Source: an uncultured Bacteroidales bacterium (GTDB lineage: Bacteria; Bacteroidota; Bacteroidia; Bacteroidales; Paludibacteraceae). Taken from it: a DNA stretch of 17,390 bases. Made by a program: the position numbers and the translations under genes. The stretch is from NCBI GenBank assembly GCA_934716995.1, contig CAKUYO010000043.1, forward strand, positions 1 through 17,390, written 5' to 3'. Positions 6,580 through 13,219 of the stretch are shown piece after piece; the first letter of the stretch is position 1, and the number at the start of each line of letters is the position of its first letter. The notes below the pieces were generated by a model. That model worked only from the letters and a program-made list of their open reading frames with translations. It made no database searches and was not told the DNA's origin.

Positions 6580-9261
6580 TTATATCTTCAAGTTGATTTC
6601 CATACCGAAATAGGGGCTCGCACTACGGTGAATCGTAACGCCGTCCACCTTGTAATCAGGCAGATAATCCAACAGTTTGTTCACAAAGAAAGCCAGGTCG
6701 GCATACTTTGTGATGCTTTTCTGCACGCGCAGATTCAGGTAGCCCGCAAAGGGTACCACCTTGCGGCGGAACTGGTCCTCGTTGTAGGAAAAGACGAGCC
6801 ATTGCAGATACGGGTCTTGCTTGCTCTCGTCAGTGTAGGGCTTCAGTTCGCCGCTCAAATCCATATAGGCGACAGGCGTGCCGTTCTTGTAGAGTGTCTG
6901 CGAGGCGGTGTACCAGTTGAGTTCGAGCGTGGCACTGACGGTAAGCCCGATCTTGGGGATATAGACATCGGCTATTACGTTGGTATTCAGGTTCTCACGT
7001 ATGGTGCCGTCCGTCCAGTCGTAGTAACCGATATATAGGTCTTTTACCGCCGTATTGCCCACCACGGCGGACAGTTTGTCAGTGGAGAACATCGCCTGCG
7101 AGTTTTGGTAGGTGGTGCGCAGCCACGCCCCGTTGACGGTGAAACGGGTGCAGATGGCGGGGATACGCGGACTGGAATACTGCCACTCCACACCCTGTTT
7201 GCGTATCTCGCTGCCGTTGGTAGTCATTGAGTAGGTCAGCAGTTTGCTGTACTCGGTTGCCACGCCGTCGGTGTAAATGGGGTAGGTGAACGGCAGACAG
7301 TCTTTCCACGATCGGAAACCGTCGTTCATACGCTCTTGGAAATACGTAACGGAGAACTTGTGTTTCTGTATCTCGAAACCCGTGCGCACCTCCCATTTGA
7401 GGTTGCGGGCGGGTGTGAGGTCGTAGTTGGTCGGGTCGATGATATGGGTGTAGATGTTCATCGTGCTGTCGGTGGCGGACAGGCGCGCATCGGGGGCTTT
7501 CAAGTCCTCGTAGATCAGGTTCGGATAGAGTTGCAGCAGCGTCGGCATCTTGGTGTGCTGCCCGATAGCCCCTGCTACAAACACTTTGCCGCCTCTGAAA
7601 GGGATATTGTATATAAGGTTTGCGCGCGGGTCGAGATAGCATTTGCCGTGCATCGTGTATGCCCTGTCCAAACCGAGCAGCGAGGTGCCGCGCAGACCTA
7701 TCTCGAGGTCGAAAGAGGTCTTGCGTATGGGGATATGGATGTCGTCCTGGACATACCATGCCAACTGGTTGGTAGCGGGAATATCGTTGTAGGCACGCGG
7801 GCGCAGACTGCTGGCATAGTTGAGCGGACGGGTAAGGTCATAGACCTGCCCGAGACCGAAGTTCTTGTCGTATTTCCATTCTATACCTGCAGCCGCCTTG
7901 TGTTCCAATGTCCATGTATGAAAGAAAAAGTTGGCTTTCGGGCGGATAAACACATTCAGCGGCTTGCCGTCCACTGTATGTTGCGCCACATAGCGGTAAG
8001 GCAGCAGCGAAACATCCTTGTTTCCCTCCTCCATATTGTCAATAGCGGGCTGGATAGGGGTAGTCAGTTGGGTGAACTTGGTCTGGCTGATCCGGTCGAG
8101 CGAAAAACTCAGGTTGGTCGTCAGCGCCGCCGACCACCATTCCTGCTGCTTCCGGTTGATATTGAGCGTATTACACCATTTGATTTGGTGATATTCGCTG
8201 CGGTAGGAGTCCTCCTTGTTGTGGTTGATGTCGGGGTCAATCTTATCATTGTCGATACTCCCTGTATAGTCGAGGCAGTTTTGCCAGCGGATATTCACGT
8301 CATCGGCTGTCCAACGGTTCTGGAGCCGCGCCGAGGCGGTGATACGCTGGTAGTTCTCGAGGGTGTTCGTGGGGTCGTTTTTCGCATTGAGATAATCCAA
8401 ACCTACATTCAGCACCGTCTTGTTGTCGCGCCATCCGAAACCCTTGCCGGCATAAAAGAGTTTGCTGAAACCGTCGGCCTTGAACCGCGCCCGCCACGGA
8501 GTAGGTTTCATCGTGCGTTCTATCTTGACCACGCCGCTCGTTACATCGCCGTATTCCGCACCTGCGATACCGCGGATAATCTCCACTTTCTCGATGTCGT
8601 CGGTGGAGATCGTACGCATATCCACACCTTTGTTCACCACCTGCCGTTGCCCGTCCTCACCGGTGTTGCTTCCTTGCACATACTGCATATTCGCATCGGT
8701 GGATACGGGCGCACCGTCCACCACGAAACTTGTGCCGAGTGAGGCGGCATCGTAGTCGCTGTTGGTGGTGCCGTTGCTTGCCTCGCGCAGGCGGATGGTG
8801 CTGGCGGAGGTCAGGTTCGGATCTTGTGTGCTTGCTCCCGGTAGCATACTCACGATGTCGGCAAAACTGGACGGCTGCAGGTGCTGCATCGCCTCTTTGC
8901 CCACCACCGACGAGGTGGTTGCGCCTGCCGACTCGCTTGCCGTAACCACCACCTCCTCAATCGTCTGCGTCTGTTGCACAAGGCGGACGGCGATGATCTG
9001 TTTGGCGGTTTTTATCTCTATGGGGAGTATCTTCTCGCGGTAACTGAGGTGCGTGATATCCAATGTGTGAAAGCCCTTGTTGAGAGTGAGCCGTGCCACG
9101 CCTTGCGCATTGCTGATACCGCTTTCGCCGCTCTCCAATGCCACTACTGCCGCATCGCTGATACGCTCGCCCGTCAGCGAGTCAGTCAGTACCACCTCCA
9201 CCTGTGCACACACAAGCAGCGGAAAAAGCAACAACCATATAGCGGAAAGCAGATGTTTCAT
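6580..9261 (-). CDS. TonB-dependent outer-membrane receptor
   Basis: An 893-residue receptor for energy-dependent uptake across the outer membrane. Residues 1-19 or so form a signal peptide (cut near VCA-Q). A carboxypeptidase-regulatory-like beta domain covers about 21-95 (LTDSLTGERISDAAV). A TonB-box-like TIEEVVVTAS follows at 100-109, then a plug domain to about 250 with FVVDGAPV (179-186), DDIEKVEIIRG (221-231) and GAEYGDVTSGVV (234-245), and a long barrel ending in FGMEINLKI. No SusD gene is adjacent, so this is not a classical polysaccharide locus. The partners are a DUF4876 lipoprotein and a barrel protein. A promoter lies at 9280-9311 with a palindrome immediately upstream, which suggests repressor control. 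The predicted leader is very short, about 12 nt. Ligand cannot be deduced. Confidence 0.96.
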   Translation of the reverse strand: MKHLLSAIWLLLFPLLVCAQVEVVLTDSLTGERISDAAVVALESGESGISNAQGVARLTLNKGFHTLDITHLSYREKILPIEIKTAKQIIAVRLVQQTQTIEEVVVTASESAGATTSSVVGKEAMQHLQPSSFADIVSMLPGASTQDPNLTSASTIRLREASNGTTNSDYDAASLGTSFVVDGAPVSTDANMQYVQGSNTGEDGQRQVVNKGVDMRTISTDDIEKVEIIRGIAGAEYGDVTSGVVKIERTMKPTPWRARFKADGFSKLFYAGKGFGWRDNKTVLNVGLDYLNAKNDPTNTLENYQRITASARLQNRWTADDVNIRWQNCLDYTGSIDNDKIDPDINHNKEDSYRSEYHQIKWCNTLNINRKQQEWWSAALTTNLSFSLDRISQTKFTQLTTPIQPAIDNMEEGNKDVSLLPYRYVAQHTVDGKPLNVFIRPKANFFFHTWTLEHKAAAGIEWKYDKNFGLGQVYDLTRPLNYASSLRPRAYNDIPATNQLAWYVQDDIHIPIRKTSFDLEIGLRGTSLLGLDRAYTMHGKCYLDPRANLIYNIPFRGGKVFVAGAIGQHTKMPTLLQLYPNLIYEDLKAPDARLSATDSTMNIYTHIIDPTNYDLTPARNLKWEVRTGFEIQKHKFSVTYFQERMNDGFRSWKDCLPFTYPIYTDGVATEYSKLLTYSMTTNGSEIRKQGVEWQYSSPRIPAICTRFTVNGAWLRTTYQNSQAMFSTDKLSAVVGNTAVKDLYIGYYDWTDGTIRENLNTNVIADVYIPKIGLTVSATLELNWYTASQTLYKNGTPVAYMDLSGELKPYTDESKQDPYLQWLVFSYNEDQFRRKVVPFAGYLNLRVQKSITKYADLAFFVNKLLDYLPDYKVDGVTIHRSASPYFGMEINLKI

Positions 9262-9279
9262 TCAGTAATGTTTCCACCG

Positions 9280-9311
9280 CAAAATTACGAAAAAATCCCT
9301 ATATATGCAAG
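9280..9311 (-). promoter_or_regulatory. Promoter of the TonB receptor operon
   Basis: On the minus strand, CTTG (9311-9308) is followed after 20 bp by TAATTTTG (9287-9280). The -33 box extends as CTTGCATATATA, nearly identical to the recN and HAD promoters. The predicted start is near 9273, about 12 nt before the ATG. Confidence 0.72.
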
Positions 9312-9327
9312 TCCCTAAAAATAGGGA
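9312..9327. promoter_or_regulatory. Candidate operator palindrome upstream of the TonB operon
   Basis: TCCCTA-AAAA-TAGGGA is a perfect 6-bp inverted repeat abutting the upstream edge of the -33 box. A further half-site, TCCCTA, lies at about 9296-9301 inside the promoter spacer. The position fits a transcription factor site controlling the operon. It does not look like a classical Fur box. Confidence 0.45.
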
Positions 9328-9383
9328 GGTTAACATAAACTTTATACAAGCGGATTGTCTTATTTTTTTTTCCGCCGTAGGCG

Positions 9384-9508
9384 ATAAAATTTATGGTAAT
9401 TTATGTTACTATAACTATCTGTAGGGATTATTATATTGTTATCTGTTGTGCATAGTTGTTGTCAGTTGTTGACAGACAAAGTCTCTTTCGTTATATCGAA
9501 CCCACGTT
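9384..9508. repeat. Dispersed repeat, copy A
   Basis: It begins with ATAAAATTTATGG and ends with TTATATCGAACCCACGT. The block 9419-9505 is nearly identical to 17161-17249 (copy C). It lacks the middle part with the ACGGC-GTA-GCCGT hairpin found in copies B and C. Its end lies 4 bp before the stop of the minus-strand DUF456 gene, so on that strand it follows the gene directly. Confidence 0.8.
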
Positions 9509-9511
9509 AGG

Positions 9512-9985
9512 TTACACCAGAGCGGCAATGAAATAGTAGGTCATCAGTCCGCAGCAGATGAGTTTGAGAATGGTGCCTGTCATCAGCCCGACAAACGAAC
9601 CCCAACCGGCACGCAGAGCCGCACGGGTGTTTTTGCCGTCGATTAGTTCAAACACCACCGCTCCGATGAACGGACCGAGGACGATACCCCATACCCCGAA
9701 GAATAGTCCCACCAGCATACCGATGGTGCTTCCCCATACGCCCCATTTCGAACCGCCGAAACGTTTGGTTCCCCATACGGGGACAAAGTAGTCCAACGCT
9801 TGTACCACGACCACCACTACTGCCCATATCACGAGAAACTGCCATGAGAACTGCACACGGTCGGTCAGTTGCAGCAGGAGCATTCCTATATATGCCAATG
9901 GTACTCCAGGCAGCACCGGCAGTACACAACCGGCTATGCCTGTCAGCAGGCAGACGGCTCCGAGTATAATAAACAGGATGTCCAT
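9512..9985 (-). CDS. DUF456 family membrane protein
   Basis: A 157-residue very hydrophobic protein predicted to sit in the inner membrane with four or five transmembrane segments. Family features are LPVLPGVPLAYIG (residues 22-34), GGSKWGVWGSTIGMLVGLFFG (77-97) and LGPFIGAVVFEL (103-114), with Gly-rich packing that suggests a possible channel or transporter fold. DUF456 has no established function that I know. It is the last gene of the HAD-aminotransferase-DUF456 set; the 105-bp gap before it contains two kinds of short repeat. A dispersed repeat follows directly after its stop. Confidence 0.9.
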   Translation of the reverse strand: MDILFIILGAVCLLTGIAGCVLPVLPGVPLAYIGMLLLQLTDRVQFSWQFLVIWAVVVVVVQALDYFVPVWGTKRFGGSKWGVWGSTIGMLVGLFFGVWGIVLGPFIGAVVFELIDGKNTRAALRAGWGSFVGLMTGTILKLICCGLMTYYFIAALV

Positions 9986-9997
9986 TTTTTTGCTTCG

Positions 9998-10056
9998 CGT
10001 TAATGGTTCGCTGCGCGAACGTTAGTGGCTTCGCGTTTGTGGTTATACGTTAGTGG
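9998..10056. repeat. Four CGTTAGTGG-type repeats and a small hairpin
   Basis: CGTTAATGG (9998-10006), CGTTAGTGG (10020-10028), CGTTTGTGG (10034-10042) and CGTTAGTGG (10048-10056); the last three are spaced exactly 14 bp apart. Between the first two lies GTTCGC-TGC-GCGAAC, a perfect 6-bp stem. All are in the spacer between the aminotransferase stop and the DUF456 start. Confidence 0.6.
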
Positions 10057-10062
10057 CGTTGC

Positions 10063-10102
10063 GTATTTACAAATTTACACACTTACAAATTTACAAACTC
10101 CC
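10063..10102. repeat. 8-bp tandem array holding the aminotransferase stop codon
   Basis: Units GTATTTAC, AAATTTAC, ACACTTAC, AAATTTAC and a partial AAACTCCC. The TAA stop of the minus-strand aminotransferase gene (10091-10093) lies in the fourth unit. It is the same family as at 467-506 and 11291-11330. Confidence 0.85.
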
Positions 10103-11287
10103 GCCATTATAGGTTTCCAGCGCTTTGCGCAGCACAATCATCGCCTTGGACAGGTCTTCTTTGTTCAGCACGTATGCCATACGCACCTGCTTGCGCCCCT
10201 CTTCGGGATCGGTGTAGAAACCGCTGCCCGGAGCCATCATCACGGTCTGCCCTTCGTACTGAAAATCGGTCAGGCACCATTGGCAGAACTTGTCCGTATC
10301 GTCCACAGGGAGTTGCACCATCGTATAGAAAGCCCCCATCGGCGTGGGCGCAAACACGCCGGGTATCTGGTTGAGTTGGTCAATCAGATAGTTGCGGCGC
10401 GAGAGATACTCGTCATATACCTCCTCCATATATTCCTGCGGGGTGGAAAGCGAAGCCTCGGCAATCGCCTGCCCGATCAGCGGGGGCGAGAGACGCGCCT
10501 GGCAGAATTTCATCACTGCCTGCCGCACCTGTTTGTTCTTCGTGATCAGTGCCCCGATGCGGATACCGCACTCCGAATAGCGTTTGCTCACCGAATCCAC
10601 CAGTATCACATTGTCCTCAATACCTTCCAGATGGCAGGCGGAGATATACGGACGCTTGGTGTAGATAAACTCGCGGTACACCTCGTCGGAAAATAGATAC
10701 AGGTTGTATTTCTTCACCAGATCGCGCAACTGCAGCATCTCCTGCTTGGTGTAGAGGTAGCCGGTCGGGTTGTTGGGGTTGCAAATCAGGATAGCACGCG
10801 TCTTGTCGGTGATCTGTTTCTCGAACTCCTCCACGGGCGGCAGTTTGAAGCCGTCCTCTATATGGGTCTTCACCGACTTGACAACCGCCCCGCACGAGAT
10901 GGCAAACGCCATATAGTTGGCGTAACTCGGGTCGGTAACGATAATCTCGTCGCCGGGGTTCAAGCACGCCATATAGGCAAACATAATCGCTTCCGAACCG
11001 CCCGAAGTGATGATTATCTCGTCGGGCGAAAGGTCAATGCCGTACTCGGCATAGTAGCCCACCATCTTCGTCCTGAGCGACTTGGTGCCCTGCGAGGGCG
11101 AGTAGTCCAATATCTTTTGGTCAAAGTTATGCACCGCTTCGAGGGCGCAGGCCGGAGTCTGAATATCGGGCTGACCGATATTCAGGTGGTAGATATGTAT
11201 GCCGTTGCGTTTGGCGGCATCGGCATATTTCGCCAACTTGCGGATTGGCGACTGCGGCATATTTTGTGCTCGGTTGGATATTTCCAT
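10091..11287 (-). CDS. PLP-dependent class I/II aminotransferase (aspartate aminotransferase-like)
   Basis: A 398-residue cytoplasmic fold-type I aminotransferase. The PLP lysine is Lys235 in DSVSKRYSECGIRIG. Other features are LNIGQPD (35-41), SGGSEA (95-100) for phosphate binding, NPNNPTG (170-176), DEVYREF (201-207) with the Asp that contacts the pyridine nitrogen, and a C-terminal Arg in QVRMAYV for the substrate carboxylate. Length and motifs match the I-gamma aspartate/aromatic aminotransferase group; the amino donor cannot be fixed. It starts 16 bp after the stop of the HAD phosphatase gene and is probably cotranscribed with it. The junctions at both ends are 8-bp repeat arrays, and its own stop codon lies within one. 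Confidence 0.95.
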   Translation of the reverse strand: MEISNRAQNMPQSPIRKLAKYADAAKRNGIHIYHLNIGQPDIQTPACALEAVHNFDQKILDYSPSQGTKSLRTKMVGYYAEYGIDLSPDEIIITSGGSEAIMFAYMACLNPGDEIIVTDPSYANYMAFAISCGAVVKSVKTHIEDGFKLPPVEEFEKQITDKTRAILICNPNNPTGYLYTKQEMLQLRDLVKKYNLYLFSDEVYREFIYTKRPYISACHLEGIEDNVILVDSVSKRYSECGIRIGALITKNKQVRQAVMKFCQARLSPPLIGQAIAEASLSTPQEYMEEVYDEYLSRRNYLIDQLNQIPGVFAPTPMGAFYTMVQLPVDDTDKFCQWCLTDFQYEGQTVMMAPGSGFYTDPEEGRKQVRMAYVLNKEDLSKAMIVLRKALETYNGGSL

Positions 11288-11290
11288 AAA

Positions 11291-11330
11291 TAATTTACAA
11301 ATTTACACATTTACACATTTACAAATTTCC
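11291..11330. repeat. 8-bp tandem array at the HAD-aminotransferase junction
   Basis: Units TAATTTAC, AAATTTAC, ACATTTAC, ACATTTAC and a partial AAATTTCC. Read on the minus strand it encodes the last eight residues of the HAD protein (EICKCVNV) and its TAA stop, then fills the gap to the aminotransferase ATG. Confidence 0.87.
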
Positions 11331-11956
11331 TGTGGCTGGTCAATGAGGTAGTCCGGTTGTGCGGCTGCCAGTTCTTCGTGTGCCACAAATCCCCACGTGC
11401 AGGCAATCACGGGCACTCCCGCATTGCGGGCGGTCTCTATATCCACTATGCTGTCGCCTACATACAGCACTTTCTCGTCGGGCAGTATCGCCAGAATGTC
11501 ATATACCACTTGCGGGTCGGGCTTGCGGGGGACATCCTCGCGCTCGCCGAACACTACATCGAAGGTGTCCGGATAATAGTGCTCCACGATCTTACCGGTC
11601 GCCTCTTGATATTTGTTGGATGCCACCGCCAGACGCATGCCTGCTTTTTTCAGCGTTGCCAGCACCTCGGGCATACCCTCATAAGGGACGGTATGGTCGC
11701 AGTTGTGCTCGTTATAGTAAGGGATAAAATCCTTGCGCAGGCGTTGTATTTCCGCTTGGGTCTGTTCCGCGGTCTGTTTGGCTTCCGCCGGCAGTGCACG
11801 CTCTATCAGTTTGTTTACGCCGTTGCCTACCAAATGCGGATATTCCGCCAAATCGTGGGTGGGGTAGCCTGCCGCAGACAGGGCGTGGTTGCACGCCAGA
11901 CCGAGGTCGGCAATGGTGTTGATAAGTGTTCCGTCTAAATCAAAAATAATCGTCAT
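11303..11956 (-). CDS. HAD-family hydrolase, phosphoglycolate phosphatase-like
   Basis: A 217-residue phosphatase of the haloacid dehalogenase superfamily, subfamily IA with a helical cap. Motif I is FDLDGTL (5-11) with the Asp6 nucleophile and Asp8. Motif II is VASNK with Ser113. The motif III lysine is in RKPDPQ (144-149). Motif IV is GDSIVD (167-172). This pattern is that of Gph/PGP-like enzymes, which dephosphorylate 2-phosphoglycolate or similar small phosphates; specificity is not certain. It has a strong promoter at 12045-12076 with a leader of about 80 nt and is the first gene of the set that continues into the aminotransferase. The last eight residues are encoded by an 8-bp repeat array, so the natural C-terminus was probably altered. 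Confidence 0.95.
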   Translation of the reverse strand: MTIIFDLDGTLINTIADLGLACNHALSAAGYPTHDLAEYPHLVGNGVNKLIERALPAEAKQTAEQTQAEIQRLRKDFIPYYNEHNCDHTVPYEGMPEVLATLKKAGMRLAVASNKYQEATGKIVEHYYPDTFDVVFGEREDVPRKPDPQVVYDILAILPDEKVLYVGDSIVDIETARNAGVPVIACTWGFVAHEELAAAQPDYLIDQPQEICKCVNV

Positions 11957-12044
11957 AGTACCTTAAATATAGTGTATTGACTAGCAAACAAGTTGCAGTT
12001 GGATTGCGTATGAATGGCAAACCGGCAATCCGTCAAATAAAGCG

Positions 12045-12076
12045 CAAAGTTACAACATATTTCCGATATATGCAAA
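12045..12076 (-). promoter_or_regulatory. Promoter of the HAD-aminotransferase-DUF456 unit
   Basis: On the minus strand, TTTG (12076-12073), 20-bp spacer, TAACTTTG (12052-12045). It is a full consensus match with the extended -33 TTTGCATATAT. It diverges from the promoter at 12254-12285. Confidence 0.82.
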
Positions 12077-12123
12077 TGGGCTTTCCTTCCGTATAGCCTT
12101 GTATATACTTTGCGTTGATTACA

Positions 12124-12178
12124 TCGGGTGATTATCGGGTGATTATCGGGTGATTATCGGGTGATTGACGGGTTGTTC
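12124..12178. repeat. Tandem 11-bp array between two divergent promoters
   Basis: TCGGGTGATTA three times (12124-12134, 12135-12145, 12146-12156), then TCGGGTGATTG (12157-12167) and a decayed ACGGGTTGTTC (12168-12178). The period is close to one helical turn, so the units would face the same side of the DNA. The array lies about 47 bp from the HAD promoter and about 75 bp from the steroid-operon promoter. Confidence 0.9.
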
Positions 12179-12253
12179 AGCATCTGCTGCCCATAGAATA
12201 GCACGGAAAGAGTTATTGAAATGCAGAAAAAGATTGTCAAAAAACAGACGATG

Positions 12254-12285
12254 TTTGCACATTCCGTATTTTCTTTGTACCTTTG
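12254..12285 (+). promoter_or_regulatory. Promoter of the 5-alpha-reductase operon
   Basis: TTTG (12254-12257), 20-bp spacer, TACCTTTG (12278-12285): an exact match to the Bacteroidota housekeeping consensus. The -33 box extends as TTTGCACAT. Transcription should begin near 12292, giving a leader of about 60 nt before the ATG at 12351. Confidence 0.83.
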
Positions 12286-12350
12286 CAGCCTAATTTGCGT
12301 CATAGTGTACTGCTTATGAAAGTGTGCACATGCGCCTAAAAACAAACTGA

Positions 12351-13154
12351 ATGGAACATATCTACACCCTTGAGTTTTTCAATAACCTTCTTTTTATAAT
12401 GGCTCTGGTGGGGCTTGTGGTCTTTATTGCGCTCTATTTTGTGGACGCGGGATACGGCAAGATGCGCACCGAGAAATGGGGACCCGCTATCAACAACAAA
12501 GTAGGTTGGTGCCTGATGGAAGCCCCCGTGTTCATAGTAGTGCTGTTCCTCTATCTGCGCTCTATCAATCTCTACGGGGGAGTCACACGCAATGTGCCCT
12601 ACTGGGTGTTCCTTTTGCTCTTTGAGGCACACTATTTCCAGCGCTCGTTTATCTTTCCGTTTATGATGAAAGGCAAGAGCAAGATGCCTATCGTTATAAT
12701 GGGGCTGTCTGTGCTTTGGAACCTTATCAACGGCTATGTGCAGGGCTATTGGCTCTTCCATATCGCACCGCTGTACAAACCCGGACTTTATACCGCTTCG
12801 TGGGTAACCGATCCGCGTTTCATCATTGGTACGTGTATATTCATTGCCGGAATGATTATCAACCTCCATTCCGACTATGTTATCCGCCATCTGCGCAAAC
12901 CGGGTGATACCAACCACTATCTGCCCAAGAAAGGGCTGTACAAGTATGTAACGAGTGCCAACTATTTCGGTGAAATCACCGAGTGGCTCGGCTTTGCTAT
13001 CCTTACTTGGTCGCCTGCGGGACTTCTGTTCTTCTGGTTCTCGTGCTGCAATCTTGTGCCGCGTGCCAACTCTATCTACCACAAGTATGAGCAGGAGTTC
13101 CCCGACGAGTTCGACCGCAAGAAACTCAAAAGAATCATTCCGTTTATTTATTAA
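12351..13154 (+). CDS. Steroid 5-alpha-reductase (3-oxo-5-alpha-steroid 4-dehydrogenase family)
   Basis: A 267-residue integral membrane enzyme with about seven transmembrane segments. It is expected to use NADPH to reduce the delta-4 double bond of 3-oxo-delta-4 steroids to the 5-alpha (allo) product. It resembles human SRD5A1/SRD5A2 strongly in three places: MEAPVF (Glu57, matching the active-site Glu of the QELPS motif), HYFQRSF (Tyr95, matching the active-site Tyr in HYFHRTF), and the C-terminal block NLHSDYVIRHLRKPG (171-185) plus SANYFGEITEWLGFA (202-216) with Asn204 and Glu208, ending in IIPFIY. Its length is near the human 254-259. It has its own consensus promoter and is the first of three steroid-type oxidoreductase genes. 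A terminator-like hairpin follows 15 bp after the stop. Bile acid intermediates or steroid hormones are the likely substrates; this is inference. The more distant DUF1295 family is an unlikely alternative. Confidence 0.94.
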   Translation: MEHIYTLEFFNNLLFIMALVGLVVFIALYFVDAGYGKMRTEKWGPAINNKVGWCLMEAPVFIVVLFLYLRSINLYGGVTRNVPYWVFLLLFEAHYFQRSFIFPFMMKGKSKMPIVIMGLSVLWNLINGYVQGYWLFHIAPLYKPGLYTASWVTDPRFIIGTCIFIAGMIINLHSDYVIRHLRKPGDTNHYLPKKGLYKYVTSANYFGEITEWLGFAILTWSPAGLLFFWFSCCNLVPRANSIYHKYEQEFPDEFDRKKLKRIIPFIY

Positions 13155-13168
13155 TCGACTAACATCTG

Positions 13169-13210
13169 AGTCCCTAAGGTCTTTACCGACCTTAAGGACT
13201 TTATTTTCTT
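13169..13210 (+). terminator. Terminator-like hairpin between 5-alpha-reductase and OYE genes
   Basis: Arms AGTCCCTAAGGTC (13169-13181) and GACCTTAAGGACT (13188-13200) form a 13-bp stem with one mismatch and a 6-nt loop, followed by TTATTTTCTT. This has the form of an intrinsic terminator. The next ATG comes 10 bp after the T-rich run and I see no consensus promoter between them. It may therefore attenuate expression of the two downstream genes. Confidence 0.75.
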
Positions 13211-13219
13211 AATATTGCT

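Noticed and set aside
7336..8742. Long plus-strand open frame (468 codons) within the TonB receptor gene
   Set aside because: It is antisense to a clearly recognised receptor, has no recognisable domain and is explained by codon bias of the real gene.
3888..9261. Polysaccharide utilisation locus
   Set aside because: There is a TonB receptor, but no SusD homologue, glycoside hydrolase or sensor gene is present.
9372..9383. CGCC-GTA-GGCG hairpin in copy A as the counterpart of the ACGGC-GTA-GCCGT hairpin in copies B and C
   Set aside because: It lies before, not after, the ATAAAATTTATGG block, so the order differs and homology is not supported.
9998..10102. CRISPR-like array of short repeats
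   Set aside because: Repeat units are 8-14 bp with no unique spacers of CRISPR length and no cas genes nearby.
12154..12345. Small minus-strand frame with a hydrophobic stretch upstream of the 5-alpha-reductase
   Set aside because: It overlaps the 11-bp repeat and the promoter of the steroid operon, and no promoter of its own is seen.
12336..13082. Minus-strand frame of 248 codons opposite the 5-alpha-reductase
   Set aside because: The plus strand encodes an unmistakable SRD5A homologue; the minus frame is His- and Arg-rich with no known motif.
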